Origin: Shewanella schlegeliana | GTDB taxonomy: Bacteria; Pseudomonadota; Gammaproteobacteria; Enterobacterales; Shewanellaceae | Reading direction: 5' to 3' | Assembly (NCBI RefSeq): GCF_016765635.1 | Contig: NZ_JAESVD010000013.1 | Span: forward strand, 90,033-154,032 | Length of the DNA stretch: 64,000 nt | In this document: positions 54,001-63,576 of the stretch, piece by piece | Layout of the letters: each line of letters opens with the position of its first letter | Numbering within the stretch: the first letter of the stretch is position 1 | Notes under the pieces: model-generated | What the model was told of the DNA's origin: nothing | The model's input: the letters and a program-made list of their open reading frames with translations, nothing else | Database searches by the model: none | Made by a program: the position numbers and the translations under genes

Positions 54001-55266
54001 ATGCCCATGACGAATAGTTGTAAAGTCGCTGTTGGACAGCTGCAGATAGGTAACTTTGTTAGGTTACCGATTGCGTGGAAAGATCACCCCTTCATCTTTA
54101 ATAGCTTCAAAATCAAGCAGCAGACTCAAATTGAGCTGATTAAAAACCTTGGCCTTGAGTTTGTCTACGTCCGCCCTGAGCGTAGTGATAGTCAGCCGCT
54201 TTCGAGACTAGAAGCGAAGCAACAACAATCGCAAATTATCGACAACAATCTAGAGTTATTGTCTGGTGAGTTAAAACAGCAAAAAAACAAAAGCATCGAA
54301 GCACAGCAGTCTTTAAGGCGTCACCTACAAAAGACGGAGAAGCATTTTACTCGTAATCTTGCCATGATGCGTAACCTCACCAGTAAACTGCGCAATAGGC
54401 CACTCGATGCGGTCAACGAAGCCAAAGACCTTATTCATGGTGTCTGCAATCAGCTACTCACCGATGATAAACTGGTACTGCACCTGATGGCCGATGCCAA
54501 AAGCAATGAAGGGATCTATTATCACTCCCTAAACGTTGCCGTACTCTCTATGCTTATCGCCAAAGAACTAGGTTGGAGCCGCAAAGAGATTGAGCTCGTG
54601 GGGATGGGCGCACTATTCCACGATATAGGCAAAATCAAGATCCCAACTCAGCTACTACGAAAGACCACTGCTTTTACTCATGCAGAACAAATCTATTTTA
54701 ATCAACACCCAGCGATGGCGGCTGAATTGCTGACTCTTGCTGATAACTTTCCTGCAGAAGCGCTACCTATCATCTTAAATCATCATGAATTTTTGGATGG
54801 CTCCGGTACGCCTAAAGGATTGCAAGAACCCGATCTCGACAAGCTCAGTCAGCTGGTCTGTGCAATTAACACTTACGATAACCTTTGCCACTCTGATAGA
54901 AACAAGAAAGCCAGAACCCCCTACTCGGCATTAGGCTACCTCTATAAAAACTATCAAACGCAGTTAAATCAGCAAATGGTTAACCGCTTGGTCAAAATGC
55001 TCGGAGTTTATCCACCAGGCAGTGTGGTTGAATTATCATCAGGACAATTTGCCATGGTGATGTCAGTTAACTTGAGCCAGTTATTACTGCCAAGAGTATT
55101 AGTTTACGATCCGACCGTCCCCAAGGAGCAAGCTCCGATTGTGGACTTAGCTAATGAAGGCTTGAGTATTGTTAGATGTTTACCCGTAGCCGCACTACCT
55201 GACAAAGTGCTTAAATATCTCAACCCAAGAGAGAAAATCAGTTACTTCTTTGGAGCAGAAACATAA
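54001..55266 (+). CDS. DUF3391 / HD-GYP-domain protein with variant GYP motif
   Basis: A 421-residue cytosolic protein. An N-terminal DUF3391 region (about 1-130) precedes an HD-GYP domain (about 150-330). The metal His-Asp pair is present in FHDIGKIKIP, and HHEFLDGSGTPKG corresponds to the usual HHExxDGxGYPxG, with Thr in place of the Tyr. HD-GYP enzymes hydrolyse c-di-GMP to GMP; the replaced Tyr makes activity or partner binding uncertain, though all metal ligands seen are kept. ATG at 54001 or 54007 may be used. It could counter the cyclase at 19834-21996. Confidence 0.88.
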   Translation: MPMTNSCKVAVGQLQIGNFVRLPIAWKDHPFIFNSFKIKQQTQIELIKNLGLEFVYVRPERSDSQPLSRLEAKQQQSQIIDNNLELLSGELKQQKNKSIEAQQSLRRHLQKTEKHFTRNLAMMRNLTSKLRNRPLDAVNEAKDLIHGVCNQLLTDDKLVLHLMADAKSNEGIYYHSLNVAVLSMLIAKELGWSRKEIELVGMGALFHDIGKIKIPTQLLRKTTAFTHAEQIYFNQHPAMAAELLTLADNFPAEALPIILNHHEFLDGSGTPKGLQEPDLDKLSQLVCAINTYDNLCHSDRNKKARTPYSALGYLYKNYQTQLNQQMVNRLVKMLGVYPPGSVVELSSGQFAMVMSVNLSQLLLPRVLVYDPTVPKEQAPIVDLANEGLSIVRCLPVAALPDKVLKYLNPREKISYFFGAET

Positions 55267-55373
55267 CCCGTCATAAATAACGCAACAATAGTGTAGAACT
55301 CACTATTTCTTGCTGAAACCACCTCGACTGACTAAGGTTAAATCTACTGGTTTTCATGTCGAGGTTAGTTTTT

Positions 55374-55688
55374 ATGACTAAACTACCAAGTTTTGACAGA
55401 CTGTTATGGATGGCAGAAAACACCCCAGAGAAATTGGATGCTCTACAAAAAAGACTGAGTAAAGAGGCGATTGCGCAGAGCCGCCAGAGTAATCAAGCAA
55501 GTCTAACATCACTACTTGACGACTTAGATAAGCGTTTAGCCTTGTGTAAGACCCCCTATCAACGTTGTCACCTCGTTAGTAGCCTTATGTTCAAGAAACT
55601 AGCAAAACTTAATCAGGTTTATTGTCAACCTGAAGAGTTTCTAAAGCATAGGGCTGAAGTCGTCCCACTGCGGAAAACGGCTAAGTAG
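55374..55688 (+). CDS. DUF3135 protein
   Basis: A 104-residue helical cytosolic protein beginning MTKLPSFDRLLWMAENTPE, which fits DUF3135. ATG at 55374 was chosen over one six codons earlier because GAGG lies nine bases upstream and the family sequence starts there. Function unknown. It may share the HD-GYP transcript. Confidence 0.8.
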   Translation: MTKLPSFDRLLWMAENTPEKLDALQKRLSKEAIAQSRQSNQASLTSLLDDLDKRLALCKTPYQRCHLVSSLMFKKLAKLNQVYCQPEEFLKHRAEVVPLRKTAK

Positions 55689-55692
55689 CACT

Positions 55693-55710
55693 TAATACCG
55701 ATTGGTATTA
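55693..55710. repeat. Short palindromic element
   Basis: TAATACC-GATT-GGTATTA is a perfect 7-bp inverted repeat. Near-identical palindromes are frequent between genes of Shewanella and related marine bacteria, from memory; function unknown. Confidence 0.45.
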
Positions 55711-55725
55711 CCATCGCCGTAGGGC

Positions 55726-55753
55726 AAAAAAGCTCGCAGTTGCGAGCTTTTTT
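55726..55753. terminator. Bidirectional terminator
   Basis: A(6)GCTCGCA (55726-55738) pairs with TGCGAGCT(6) (55741-55753). It serves the convergent DUF3135 and corA genes. Confidence 0.92.
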
Positions 55754-55778
55754 ATGCAATAGCCCTCTTGAATTAGTG

Positions 55779-56726
55779 TTATAACCAACCTTTACGCTTG
55801 AAGAAAAAATAGGTTCCCGCCGCACTACCAAACATCATTGCAATGGCCATTGGATAGCCTAACTGCCAGTCTAGTTCAGGCATATTAACGAAGTTCATGC
55901 CGTAAGCACTGGCGATCACTGTGGGGGGTAAGAAGACCACTGCCGCAACCGAGAAGATCTTAATGATCTTATTTTGCTGTAATCCACTAAAGCCCATCGC
56001 CGCATCGAGCAAGAAGTTAAGTTTATCGAAAATAAACTGACTGTGTGGCATCAGGGACTCGATATCTGATAGCATCTCACGTAGATCTTTGAACTCATCA
56101 TCAGACAGCTGTCCACGATAATGCTTCTGCAAAAACCTGAGTGAGCGCTGAGTATCGAGCAAACTTAAACGTATTTTACCGTTTGAGTCTTCCTGACGAG
56201 TGATAAGCTTAAATACATTATCAAGCTCTTCATTCTTAAATACCTCTTCACTTACGTTTTCAAGAACCGTATATACGTCCTCAATAAGATCCGAAAGATA
56301 ATCAACTTTGAGGTTAAAAAGCTCTAGTAGAAGCGCCTCGGGTGTACTGGCTTCGATCTTACCGAGTCTTAAGTAATTACGCAGTAAGCGGATAAGACCT
56401 ACATCTTCCTCACGGATTGTTAGCAAGAAGTTTTGACGCAGATTAAAGGAGACGTTAACCCCTTTTACGTCCTGTCCCGCACGTTGGGGGAATAACGAAT
56501 TGATGTGCAGTCCATCTTTATTTTGATAAAAACGTGCAGAAGCCTCAATCTCGTTGATATCTTCCTCATCAGGCACATCTTCAACAGAGAAACCGCTTAA
56601 CCACTCTCTTTCTTGCTCATCAGGTTTATACAGGTCCAGCCAGATAATACCGGGAGGGATGTTGTCCTTCATGCTCAATTCGATAATCGTAAGTTTACGA
56701 TCCTCATAGGCATAGGCTGTTATCAT
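55779..56726 (-). CDS. corA: Magnesium/cobalt transporter CorA
   Basis: A 315-residue protein with a large cytosolic N-terminal domain and two C-terminal helices (about 255-275 and 290-308). The universal GMN motif of CorA is present as YGMNFVNMPELDW between them. It forms pentameric Mg2+ channels in the inner membrane. A link with PhoP/PhoQ Mg2+ sensing is possible but not shown. Length equals the family norm. Confidence 0.96.
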   Translation of the reverse strand: MITAYAYEDRKLTIIELSMKDNIPPGIIWLDLYKPDEQEREWLSGFSVEDVPDEEDINEIEASARFYQNKDGLHINSLFPQRAGQDVKGVNVSFNLRQNFLLTIREEDVGLIRLLRNYLRLGKIEASTPEALLLELFNLKVDYLSDLIEDVYTVLENVSEEVFKNEELDNVFKLITRQEDSNGKIRLSLLDTQRSLRFLQKHYRGQLSDDEFKDLREMLSDIESLMPHSQFIFDKLNFLLDAAMGFSGLQQNKIIKIFSVAAVVFLPPTVIASAYGMNFVNMPELDWQLGYPMAIAMMFGSAAGTYFFFKRKGWL

Positions 56727-56834
56727 AGCTCCTCCTTAAAACACATATAGCAAATAGATTGGTCAAAAAACGTGGGCTATTCTACCTTATAACGCCTTAT
56801 TGCAAAGGGCTAACACAAATAAAATCCATGAAGA

Positions 56835-57200
56835 TTACTTATTTACCGTGTTAGCTACGATAATTCGCTCCTGATTGGACAATCTAATGCGGATCCCGTT
56901 AATAGTTGTTATCTCATTGCTAGTGATATCCTTCTTCTTCACTTGATAAACAACGGACTCTTCACTCATTGGCGACACTATCGTCACACTGACAACTTTA
57001 TTGCCATCACTCCAATCCCAATACCAATATGCAGCAGTAGCGGTGAGTGACAAACTGATCAAAACATAGGCACCAATTCGAAGCTTTATGTTCTTACCTA
57101 ACTCTTTAGTACTGGCGCGGACTCCATTTTCTCTAGGTTTACGCAGATAAACCATTGCGCCGACGATAATTAACAATGTGATCAATATTTTAGTTAGCAC
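56835..57200 (-). CDS. Small membrane protein of unknown function
   Basis: A 121-residue protein with two membrane helices (about residues 4-20 and 42-60) and a soluble C-terminal beta-rich part. The frame opens at 57239, but GTG at 57200 has GAGGGA six bases upstream and starts immediately before the first helix, so it was preferred. No family recognised. It precedes corA on the same strand by 108 bases. Confidence 0.65.
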   Translation of the reverse strand: MLTKILITLLIIVGAMVYLRKPRENGVRASTKELGKNIKLRIGAYVLISLSLTATAAYWYWDWSDGNKVVSVTIVSPMSEESVVYQVKKKDITSNEITTINGIRIRLSNQERIIVANTVNK

Positions 57201-57346
57201 AGATATTCCCTCTACGGCATTTATAAGAATTATACCCATAAATAAATCGATAAACTGTTATTCATATCCAAGCATTGGTATACAAGTGAGGCAAATTCGG
57301 CCTCCTTCTGCTATAAAGAGGGCATAAATTCATATTAGGATCTCAA

Positions 57347-58021
57347 ATGAAGCGTCATGCTCTTATCTTAAGTAGTGCCCTGCTACTGTTTACCACATCA
57401 GCTTTTGCTGACGTTACCCTCTCTATGCCTTCCAACTCTGAATTGGTGCTGGTTAATGGTGTTGATGCTAGTGGCAGAGATACGCTAAATCTTAAAAACG
57501 GTATTAACCAAATTGCCTTTCGATACCTTGGACGTTACAAGCAGCAGGGGTCACAAACTCAGTTCCAGTCAGATGTGATTATCATCAAGTTCGACCAAAG
57601 CAATGCCGACTTAGCATTATCTATGCCGCGTATTCGATCTGGCAGTGCGGCCAATAAATTTAATCAGTCCCCCCAAGTAACCTTAGAGGATCAAGACGGT
57701 AACCTTGTTTCCTTCGATCTAGGAATGCTCATCAAGAAAGGCCTGCAGCTAGGTCGAGATTACGAGGCTGAAATGGCCGCCTACAACCTCACAGCGCAAG
57801 AAGCGTCACTCAATATCCAGCCTGCAGTAATTAGCGTAACACCGACAACAGCTTCAGTTGCCGTAGCGACTGCTAGCACAACAGCCACTACACCCGCTAG
57901 TACAACGACTAAGCCTAAAGCAAGCAGCCAAGTGAATGTAGGACAGATGCTCGACTTTTGGTACCAACAGGCCGATGAGGAAACGCGCAAAGCCTTTAAA
58001 AAGCGAATTGAAAACCAATAG
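57347..58021 (+). CDS. CsgI/YccT-family (DUF2057) periplasmic protein
   Basis: A 224-residue exported protein with a signal peptide (cut near AFAD, residue 21), recognisable as UPF0319/DUF2057 by VTLSMPSNSELVLVNG near the mature start and the QIAFRYLGRYKQQGSQTQFQSD stretch. E. coli CsgI (YccT) restrains curli assembly in the periplasm. No curli gene is near, so that role here is inferred only. A Thr/Ala-rich linker (about 165-195) precedes a helical C-terminus. Confidence 0.87.
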   Translation: MKRHALILSSALLLFTTSAFADVTLSMPSNSELVLVNGVDASGRDTLNLKNGINQIAFRYLGRYKQQGSQTQFQSDVIIIKFDQSNADLALSMPRIRSGSAANKFNQSPQVTLEDQDGNLVSFDLGMLIKKGLQLGRDYEAEMAAYNLTAQEASLNIQPAVISVTPTTASVAVATASTTATTPASTTTKPKASSQVNVGQMLDFWYQQADEETRKAFKKRIENQ

Positions 58022-58033
58022 ATATTCGCTATC

Positions 58034-58065
58034 AAAAAGCCCGCGATTGTGAAAGCGGGCTTTTT
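58034..58065 (+). terminator. Rho-independent terminator
   Basis: AAAAAGCCCGC (58034-58044) pairs with GCGGGCTTTTT (58055-58065), ending the CsgI-like transcript; it may also serve the converging LysR gene. Confidence 0.9.
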
Positions 58066-58098
58066 TGTTCTACATTGTTATACCTATCAGTATTAGGG

Positions 58099-59076
58099 CT
58101 AAATAGGCGCTAACGGTTCAGCATTCATAAACTGATGTAATGATTGGATCAGAGCTTGTTTCTCTTGGGTGATCTTTTGTGGGTTATACACGGCACAAAT
58201 ATTTGCATGGATCTCCTGCTTTAGCGATATAAAGCGAATATGCCTCCAACTCTGACGGCTAAAGCTTTGAGGTACCACAGAGATCCCAGCCTGACTCTCT
58301 ATTACGTTCATTAAAGTCATCGGTTCCACAACCTCTTGGGTTATTTGTGGGATAAAGCCCTCCTTGATGCAGTGATTGACGACCAACTGTGCCGAGGCAG
58401 AGTTTTTATGACTCATGATGACAAATTTTTCATTGGCCAGTTCCGACAAACATAACTGAGAACATCCACTGAGTTCATGCCTATCACAAAGCGCGACCAC
58501 CATAGGCTCACAGTAAAGGTTACAGGACTCTAACGGAGAAATATCTAAAGTGTCGGCGTAACGCACGAAGCCAATATCGATCTCATTATTGAACAGTGCC
58601 ACCTTCTGCTGCTGAGGCGATAGCTCCAAGAACTCGAATTGAATACGTGGGTATTGAGTTTTCAACTGCTGACAGGCATAACCAAACCCCGCCCAAAATA
58701 CCGAACTAACAATACCTAAACGAAGCTGTCCCTGAGTTTCTCTGGCATGCTGGGTTACTTTACTCACAGCACTTTCCATTACACTAAAAATTGACTGGCA
58801 CTCATGGCGTAACGTTAAACCAGTCGAAGTCAGTTGAATGCTTCTTTTATCCCGGTTAAATAACTTAACACCAAGAATCGCTTCAAGCTCTCGCATCTGT
58901 GCACTCAAGGGTGACTTTGAAATATGTAGCCGCTCCGCAGCCTGAGTTAATGTTTGACTATGGCTTGCTACATAAAAATACCGCAGCATTTTCATGCTAA
59001 TACGCTCAGCCCAATAAAGACTATTTAAATCTAACGGCACAACGCTATGGTCATTGTTCACAAATTTGCTATCCAT
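58099..59076 (-). CDS. LysR-family regulator, probably of punA-nupC
   Basis: A 325-residue regulator with an N-terminal winged helix (FYVASHSQTLTQAAERLHISKSPLSAQMRELE) and a C-terminal ligand-binding domain. The first 27 residues precede the usual LysR start, so ATG at 58995 (MKMLRYF) may be the true start. It is divergent from the purine phosphorylase and nucleoside transporter genes, an arrangement like that of LysR-type nucleoside regulators (XapR, PunR). Control of those genes, perhaps with a purine nucleoside as ligand, is inferred. Confidence 0.88.
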   Translation of the reverse strand: MDSKFVNNDHSVVPLDLNSLYWAERISMKMLRYFYVASHSQTLTQAAERLHISKSPLSAQMRELEAILGVKLFNRDKRSIQLTSTGLTLRHECQSIFSVMESAVSKVTQHARETQGQLRLGIVSSVFWAGFGYACQQLKTQYPRIQFEFLELSPQQQKVALFNNEIDIGFVRYADTLDISPLESCNLYCEPMVVALCDRHELSGCSQLCLSELANEKFVIMSHKNSASAQLVVNHCIKEGFIPQITQEVVEPMTLMNVIESQAGISVVPQSFSRQSWRHIRFISLKQEIHANICAVYNPQKITQEKQALIQSLHQFMNAEPLAPI

Positions 59077-59207
59077 TTATTTACCATAAACTCAGTCATT
59101 CAAGCCTAAAAACCATCCATTGAAGCCATTTTCAATACCTTGAATAACCATTTTTATGCTCAAGGCTATCGTTCTGCTTAATGTACCGAAAAACAGCACA
59201 TTAGGGT

Positions 59208-59234
59208 CGATTTTAGTGATTTTAATCAAAATCG
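59208..59234. promoter_or_regulatory. Nested palindrome, candidate LysR operator
   Basis: CGATTTT (59208-59214) and AAAATCG (59228-59234) are a perfect inverted repeat; a second GATTTT at 59218-59223 also pairs with AAAATC (59228-59233). The site lies 48 bases before the punA ATG in the divergent region, where LysR proteins bind. Confidence 0.5.
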
Positions 59235-59281
59235 CTTCGGAATATCGTGAGGGCAATAACAAATCCACTTAGGAAAATAAT

Positions 59282-60112
59282 ATGTCTCTGTACGACCCAG
59301 TCCCAAATGCTATTGCTACCATCGAGAAATACAAGCCTGGCTTTAAGCCACAGATTGCAATGATCTTAGGTTCAGGCTTAGGCGTGCTTGCCGATAAGCT
59401 CGAAGATAAGGTTAGCATCAGTTACCAAGAACTTGATGGCTTCCCAGTTAGCACTGTAGAAGGTCACAGTGGCGAGCTAGTACTTGGTTATTTAAATGGC
59501 GTTGCAGTTGCCTGTATGAAGGGACGTGGTCACTTCTATGAGCATGAATCGATGAAGGTCATGACCACTCCTGTGCGTACATTCAAAACCCTAGGTTGTG
59601 AAATGTTGCTAGTGACCAATGCAGCAGGCTCACTACGCCCAGACCGTATTGATGTCGGTTCATTGGTTGTATTCTCAGATCATATCAACACTATGCCTAG
59701 CACACCGATGACAGGCCCAAATGACGACAAGTATGGTCCTCGATTCTTCAGTCTTGCAAACGCTTACGATAAAGCATTACGTGAACAAGCACTTGAGATA
59801 GCCAAAGCTCAAAACATCGTGCTAAACGAAGGCGTATTTGTTTCTTACCCTGGCCCATGCTTCGAAACTGCAGCGGAGATCCGCATGATGCAGATCATCG
59901 GCGGTGATGTTGTTGGCATGTCAGTGGTACCCGAAGTGATCTCTGCTGCACATTGCGGTTTACCTGTACTTGCAGTCTGCGCGATTACCAACATGGCTGA
60001 AGGCCTAGGTGATGTGAAGCTATCACATGAACAAACTCTTAAGTGCGCAAAACTAGCTGAAAGTGACTTCCTGCAGCTAATTATTGCATTCGTCGATAGC
60101 GTTAAATCGTAG
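59282..60112 (+). CDS. punA: Purine nucleoside phosphorylase (PunA/XapA type)
   Basis: A 276-residue cytosolic enzyme that splits purine nucleosides with phosphate into base and ribose 1-phosphate. Family motifs are visible: MILGSGLG near residue 26, GHSGELVLG and MKGRGHFYE (phosphate-binding region), LVTNAAGS near 115, and FETAAEIRMM later. The length fits the trimeric PNP-II class rather than the shorter hexameric DeoD class. NupC follows after 11 bases, so uptake and cleavage are co-expressed. Confidence 0.94.
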   Translation: MSLYDPVPNAIATIEKYKPGFKPQIAMILGSGLGVLADKLEDKVSISYQELDGFPVSTVEGHSGELVLGYLNGVAVACMKGRGHFYEHESMKVMTTPVRTFKTLGCEMLLVTNAAGSLRPDRIDVGSLVVFSDHINTMPSTPMTGPNDDKYGPRFFSLANAYDKALREQALEIAKAQNIVLNEGVFVSYPGPCFETAAEIRMMQIIGGDVVGMSVVPEVISAAHCGLPVLAVCAITNMAEGLGDVKLSHEQTLKCAKLAESDFLQLIIAFVDSVKS

Positions 60113-60123
60113 AGGATAGATCA

Positions 60124-61386
60124 ATGATGTTCATGGGTTTTATCGGCATGCTAGTGCTGCTAGGCATTGGATTTGCGTGCTCGGTTAGTCGACGTTCAAT
60201 TAAATTACGTACAGTAGGTGCTGCGCTTGGTTTACAGGTCTTAATTGGTGCACTCGTGTTATATGTGCCACTGGGACGTCAAGCGTTAGAGTCAATGTCT
60301 CACGGCGTACATGTGGTACTTGATAGCGGTAAAGCAGGTATTCGCTTCCTATTTGGTAACCTAGTCAACTTCTCTGTTGAAGGCATTGGCTTTGTATTCG
60401 CACTTAACGTACTGCCTTTAGTGGTATTCTTCTCGGCCTTGATTGCGGTACTTTATTACTTAGGCATCATGCAGTTTATCATCCGTATTATCGGTGGTGG
60501 CATGGCTAAATTACTGGGCACCTCGCAGCCTGAGTCTATGTCTGCAGTATCGAATATTTTCGTTGGTCAAAGTGAAGCACCGCTAGTCATTAAGCCTTAT
60601 ATGGCTAAGATGAGCGACTCAGAGTTCTTCGCCGTAATGTGTGGTGGTATGGCTTCAGTATCGGGAACTGTACTAGCAGGTTACGCCATGATGGGCGTCA
60701 ACATGGAGTACTTACTAGCAGCATCATTTATGGCTGCTCCTGGTGGTGTGTTATTTGCGAAGTTAATCCTTCCCGAAACAAGTACGCCAGCTTACACCAT
60801 GGATAGCAAAATTCAGTTTGACGAGAAGCCTCCTGTCAATGTTTTAGCTGCAGCCGGTGAAGGCGCTGCGAGTGGCCTTAAACTTGCTGCAGCAATCGGT
60901 GCAATGTTGATCGCCATGATAGGTCTGGTGACCCTAGCCAATAACCTGCTCGGTGGCTTTGGTGATATGGTCGGCATGCAGCTTTCTCTTGAAGGGATCT
61001 TAGGCTGGATCTTTGCGCCGTTAGCCTTCTTGCTTGGTGTTCCTGTGGCCGATATGGCGATTGCAGGCTCTATGATAGGTAAGAAGCTTATCGTCAACGA
61101 GTTCGTTGCCTATAGCGATCTTGCTCCGTACCTAAAAGACACCCAAGAAGTCACCGCAGCCGGACTGCAAGTTCTTCAAGAAAAGAGTAAAGTGATCATC
61201 AGCTTCGCACTGTGTGGTTTTGCAAACTTAGCCTCTATGGGTATTTTGATTGGCGGACTCGGTACACTGTGTCCATCAAGAACGGACTTCATCGCTAAAT
61301 ATGGCTTACGCACCGTAGTTGCAGCGACATGCTCCAACTTAATGAGTGCTGCTATTGCCGGTATATTCTTCTCTCTAGCTAACTAA
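60124..61386 (+). CDS. nupC: Concentrative nucleoside transporter (NupC/CNT)
   Basis: A 420-residue inner-membrane protein with ten or so helices. CNT motifs are present: GQSEAPLVIKPY near residue 150, GGMASVSGTVLAGYA near 178 and NEFVAYSDL near 325. It imports nucleosides with Na+ or H+. It supplies substrate to the co-transcribed phosphorylase. GAGG lies eight bases before the ATG. Confidence 0.95.
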   Translation: MMFMGFIGMLVLLGIGFACSVSRRSIKLRTVGAALGLQVLIGALVLYVPLGRQALESMSHGVHVVLDSGKAGIRFLFGNLVNFSVEGIGFVFALNVLPLVVFFSALIAVLYYLGIMQFIIRIIGGGMAKLLGTSQPESMSAVSNIFVGQSEAPLVIKPYMAKMSDSEFFAVMCGGMASVSGTVLAGYAMMGVNMEYLLAASFMAAPGGVLFAKLILPETSTPAYTMDSKIQFDEKPPVNVLAAAGEGAASGLKLAAAIGAMLIAMIGLVTLANNLLGGFGDMVGMQLSLEGILGWIFAPLAFLLGVPVADMAIAGSMIGKKLIVNEFVAYSDLAPYLKDTQEVTAAGLQVLQEKSKVIISFALCGFANLASMGILIGGLGTLCPSRTDFIAKYGLRTVVAATCSNLMSAAIAGIFFSLAN

Positions 61387-61405
61387 GCCCTAGGCTATTG
61401 TGAAC

Positions 61406-61430
61406 AAAGGGCGGAACTCCGCCCTTTTTT
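61406..61430 (+). terminator. Terminator of punA-nupC
   Basis: AAAGGGCGG (61406-61414) pairs with CCGCCCTTT (61419-61427) around AACT, followed by more T bases; 20 bases after the nupC stop. Confidence 0.92.
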
Positions 61431-61444
61431 ATTGAAGGTTTGAA

Positions 61445-62317
61445 ATGTTTAAATCCGCTTTGCCACACCTACAGATGTTTATCTTCACCTTCGTAATCGC
61501 TATGACCTTTCCTATCGGCAAGCAGCTAATGCTAGAAGTCCCACCTATGATAGCAACTTGGCTGAGGTATATTATTGCTGCAACGCTGTTTACCTTGTTA
61601 CTGACAGCGACTCGACGACTCACATTACCAACGAGAAGTGATCTCCTACGTTACACTTTAGTCTGCCTGCCTTCACTATTGTATTTTACCGCCATGTTCA
61701 GTGCCCTTACGCAAACAACCGCGTTTGCAACGAGCGCCTTATACACATCGGTACCACTTATTACAGGCCTTCTGGTGGTGCTGACAAATAGACATCTAGG
61801 CAAATTAAGTACATGGGCCGCATTAGGCTTAGGTTTTATCGGTGCACTCACCTTGGTAGTACAACAAGCGAGCGAATCGAGCGCTGATATAACTTGGAAT
61901 TCGGGCTACAGCCTGTTCATGCTCGGCTGCGTTGCAATGGCAGCGAACCCGTTAGTTATCAAGGCCTGTTATCGCCAAGAGGACTTTATGGTATTTACAG
62001 GCTGGAGTTTAATCGCTGCAAGCCTGATTTTATCGGTTTCATTAATACCCGATATTGCAGCCTATAACTGGAAGAATGTATCGACTAATGCATGGTTGGC
62101 AACCCTATATCTTGCGATCTTCGCCACAGCAATCAGTTTCTTCCTATTTCAAAAAGCCAGTGTCAGATTAGCCCCAGAGCAAGTTTCCGCCTATATCTTT
62201 TTAATTCCGGTATTTGTATTACTTACTGGTGAATCGATAACAATAAACTGGGCCTATGCAATTCCAGCCTTATTTGCCGTAAGCTTAGCGATGCTGTTAC
62301 TGATGCGAAAAAAATAA
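61445..62317 (+). CDS. EamA/DMT-family transporter
   Basis: A 290-residue membrane protein of ten helices in two EamA repeats (about residues 5-135 and 150-285), each with the Ala/Thr-rich helix ends usual for the family. It begins just after the nupC terminator. DMT transporters export metabolites or drugs; no substrate can be named. Confidence 0.9.
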   Translation: MFKSALPHLQMFIFTFVIAMTFPIGKQLMLEVPPMIATWLRYIIAATLFTLLLTATRRLTLPTRSDLLRYTLVCLPSLLYFTAMFSALTQTTAFATSALYTSVPLITGLLVVLTNRHLGKLSTWAALGLGFIGALTLVVQQASESSADITWNSGYSLFMLGCVAMAANPLVIKACYRQEDFMVFTGWSLIAASLILSVSLIPDIAAYNWKNVSTNAWLATLYLAIFATAISFFLFQKASVRLAPEQVSAYIFLIPVFVLLTGESITINWAYAIPALFAVSLAMLLLMRKK

Positions 62318-62452
62318 CAAAAGTAGAGCAGATATATTAGTGCTTATAGAATTAATCTATTTAAGTGATTTGTTTTACCCATTACACAAATTACAGCACA
62401 AAGGTTAAATTAGTCAGTAATAGTACAACTGATTTAACTTCTGAGCAGCGTT

Positions 62453-63463
62453 ATGGCGTTATCCTCCACAAAAAATATTGAACTCCCCAATCTTGAGCAA
62501 AACTTGCATGGTAGTAACAGCAATTTTCCTCAATCTAAAATCGCACTCGTGGCTGAAGGTGGTGGGCAACGAGGAATATTTACCGCGGGGATTTTAGACA
62601 GTTGGCTAGATCAACAATTTAATCCCTTTAGATTACTAATAGGTACATCTGCTGGTGCACAAAATTTATCTAGTTACTTAACGCGACAAAAGGGATTCGC
62701 GCATACATCCATTACAGAACTTTCAAGCTCACCAAAATTTTTTAGCTTAAGCCGCCCTTTAAAAGGCCAGAGCAGTGTTGATTTAGATTGGTATTTTGAT
62801 CAAGTGGGTATCAATAAGCAGGGAGAGCTGCGACCACATCAGCTTGATATCCATAAAGGAGTTGAGCAACTACAAAAGCGCCAACTACTGATTTCAACTA
62901 CCAACAGTTCAAATTTCCAAGCCAGTTTTTTTTCGCCCAATAAAGACAATTGGATAACATTACTCAAAGCATCGAGCGCCCTCCCCTTTTTATACAAGCA
63001 AGGGGTAAAGATTAATGACGAGTTTCAAGTTGACGGCGGTCTCTCAGCACCATTACCTGTGGAGGAAGCTTATAAACGAGGAGCGAAAAAAATCGTTGTA
63101 CTGCGTACACTCCCAAAAGAATACTCCGCCAATACACCATGGGTTAATCGTCTCAAGTCATGGGTATGTACATCGAATCAATGCCCTAAAGCGTTAGATT
63201 TTTTCATACACCACGAGTATGCCTACCGTGATGCACTACGCTTTATTGAGTCTCCGCCCGATGATTTAGAAATAATCCAAATATTTCCTGAGCAAAACCT
63301 AAAAAGCAAACTCATTGGCAGCAAAAAGTTAGCGTTACAATCAGATTATTTACAGGGAAAACAAGCCGGGGTAGCCTTTATCAAGCAGCACGCAGAGACA
63401 TTACTGCAACCAGTCAAAGCCATAGCGCGAGCAGCCCCTAAAAGAAGTTTACGCTACTGCTAA
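62453..63463 (+). CDS. Patatin-like phospholipase
   Basis: A 336-residue cytosolic protein with the patatin catalytic pair: the oxyanion segment EGGGQRGIFTAGIL near residue 36, nucleophile elbow GTSAG near 64-68, and the Asp of DGGLSAPLP. It probably acts on phospholipid or acyl esters. E. coli YjjU is a similar protein. It is followed by the rRNA operon end on the other strand. Confidence 0.9.
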   Translation: MALSSTKNIELPNLEQNLHGSNSNFPQSKIALVAEGGGQRGIFTAGILDSWLDQQFNPFRLLIGTSAGAQNLSSYLTRQKGFAHTSITELSSSPKFFSLSRPLKGQSSVDLDWYFDQVGINKQGELRPHQLDIHKGVEQLQKRQLLISTTNSSNFQASFFSPNKDNWITLLKASSALPFLYKQGVKINDEFQVDGGLSAPLPVEEAYKRGAKKIVVLRTLPKEYSANTPWVNRLKSWVCTSNQCPKALDFFIHHEYAYRDALRFIESPPDDLEIIQIFPEQNLKSKLIGSKKLALQSDYLQGKQAGVAFIKQHAETLLQPVKAIARAAPKRSLRYC

Positions 63464-63576
63464 GCATTTTTATATGCGAGTCAACACACTTACATCGTGC
63501 TGAACTAACCAGCATTTAGCTCACGTTCGCGATTTCCCCGCCTTATCCGAGTGTTCAATTCAAAAGCCATTAAACG

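Noticed and set aside
55693..55710. CRISPR-like or mobile-element end
   Set aside because: Only a single short palindrome; no direct repeats with spacers and no transposase anywhere in the window.
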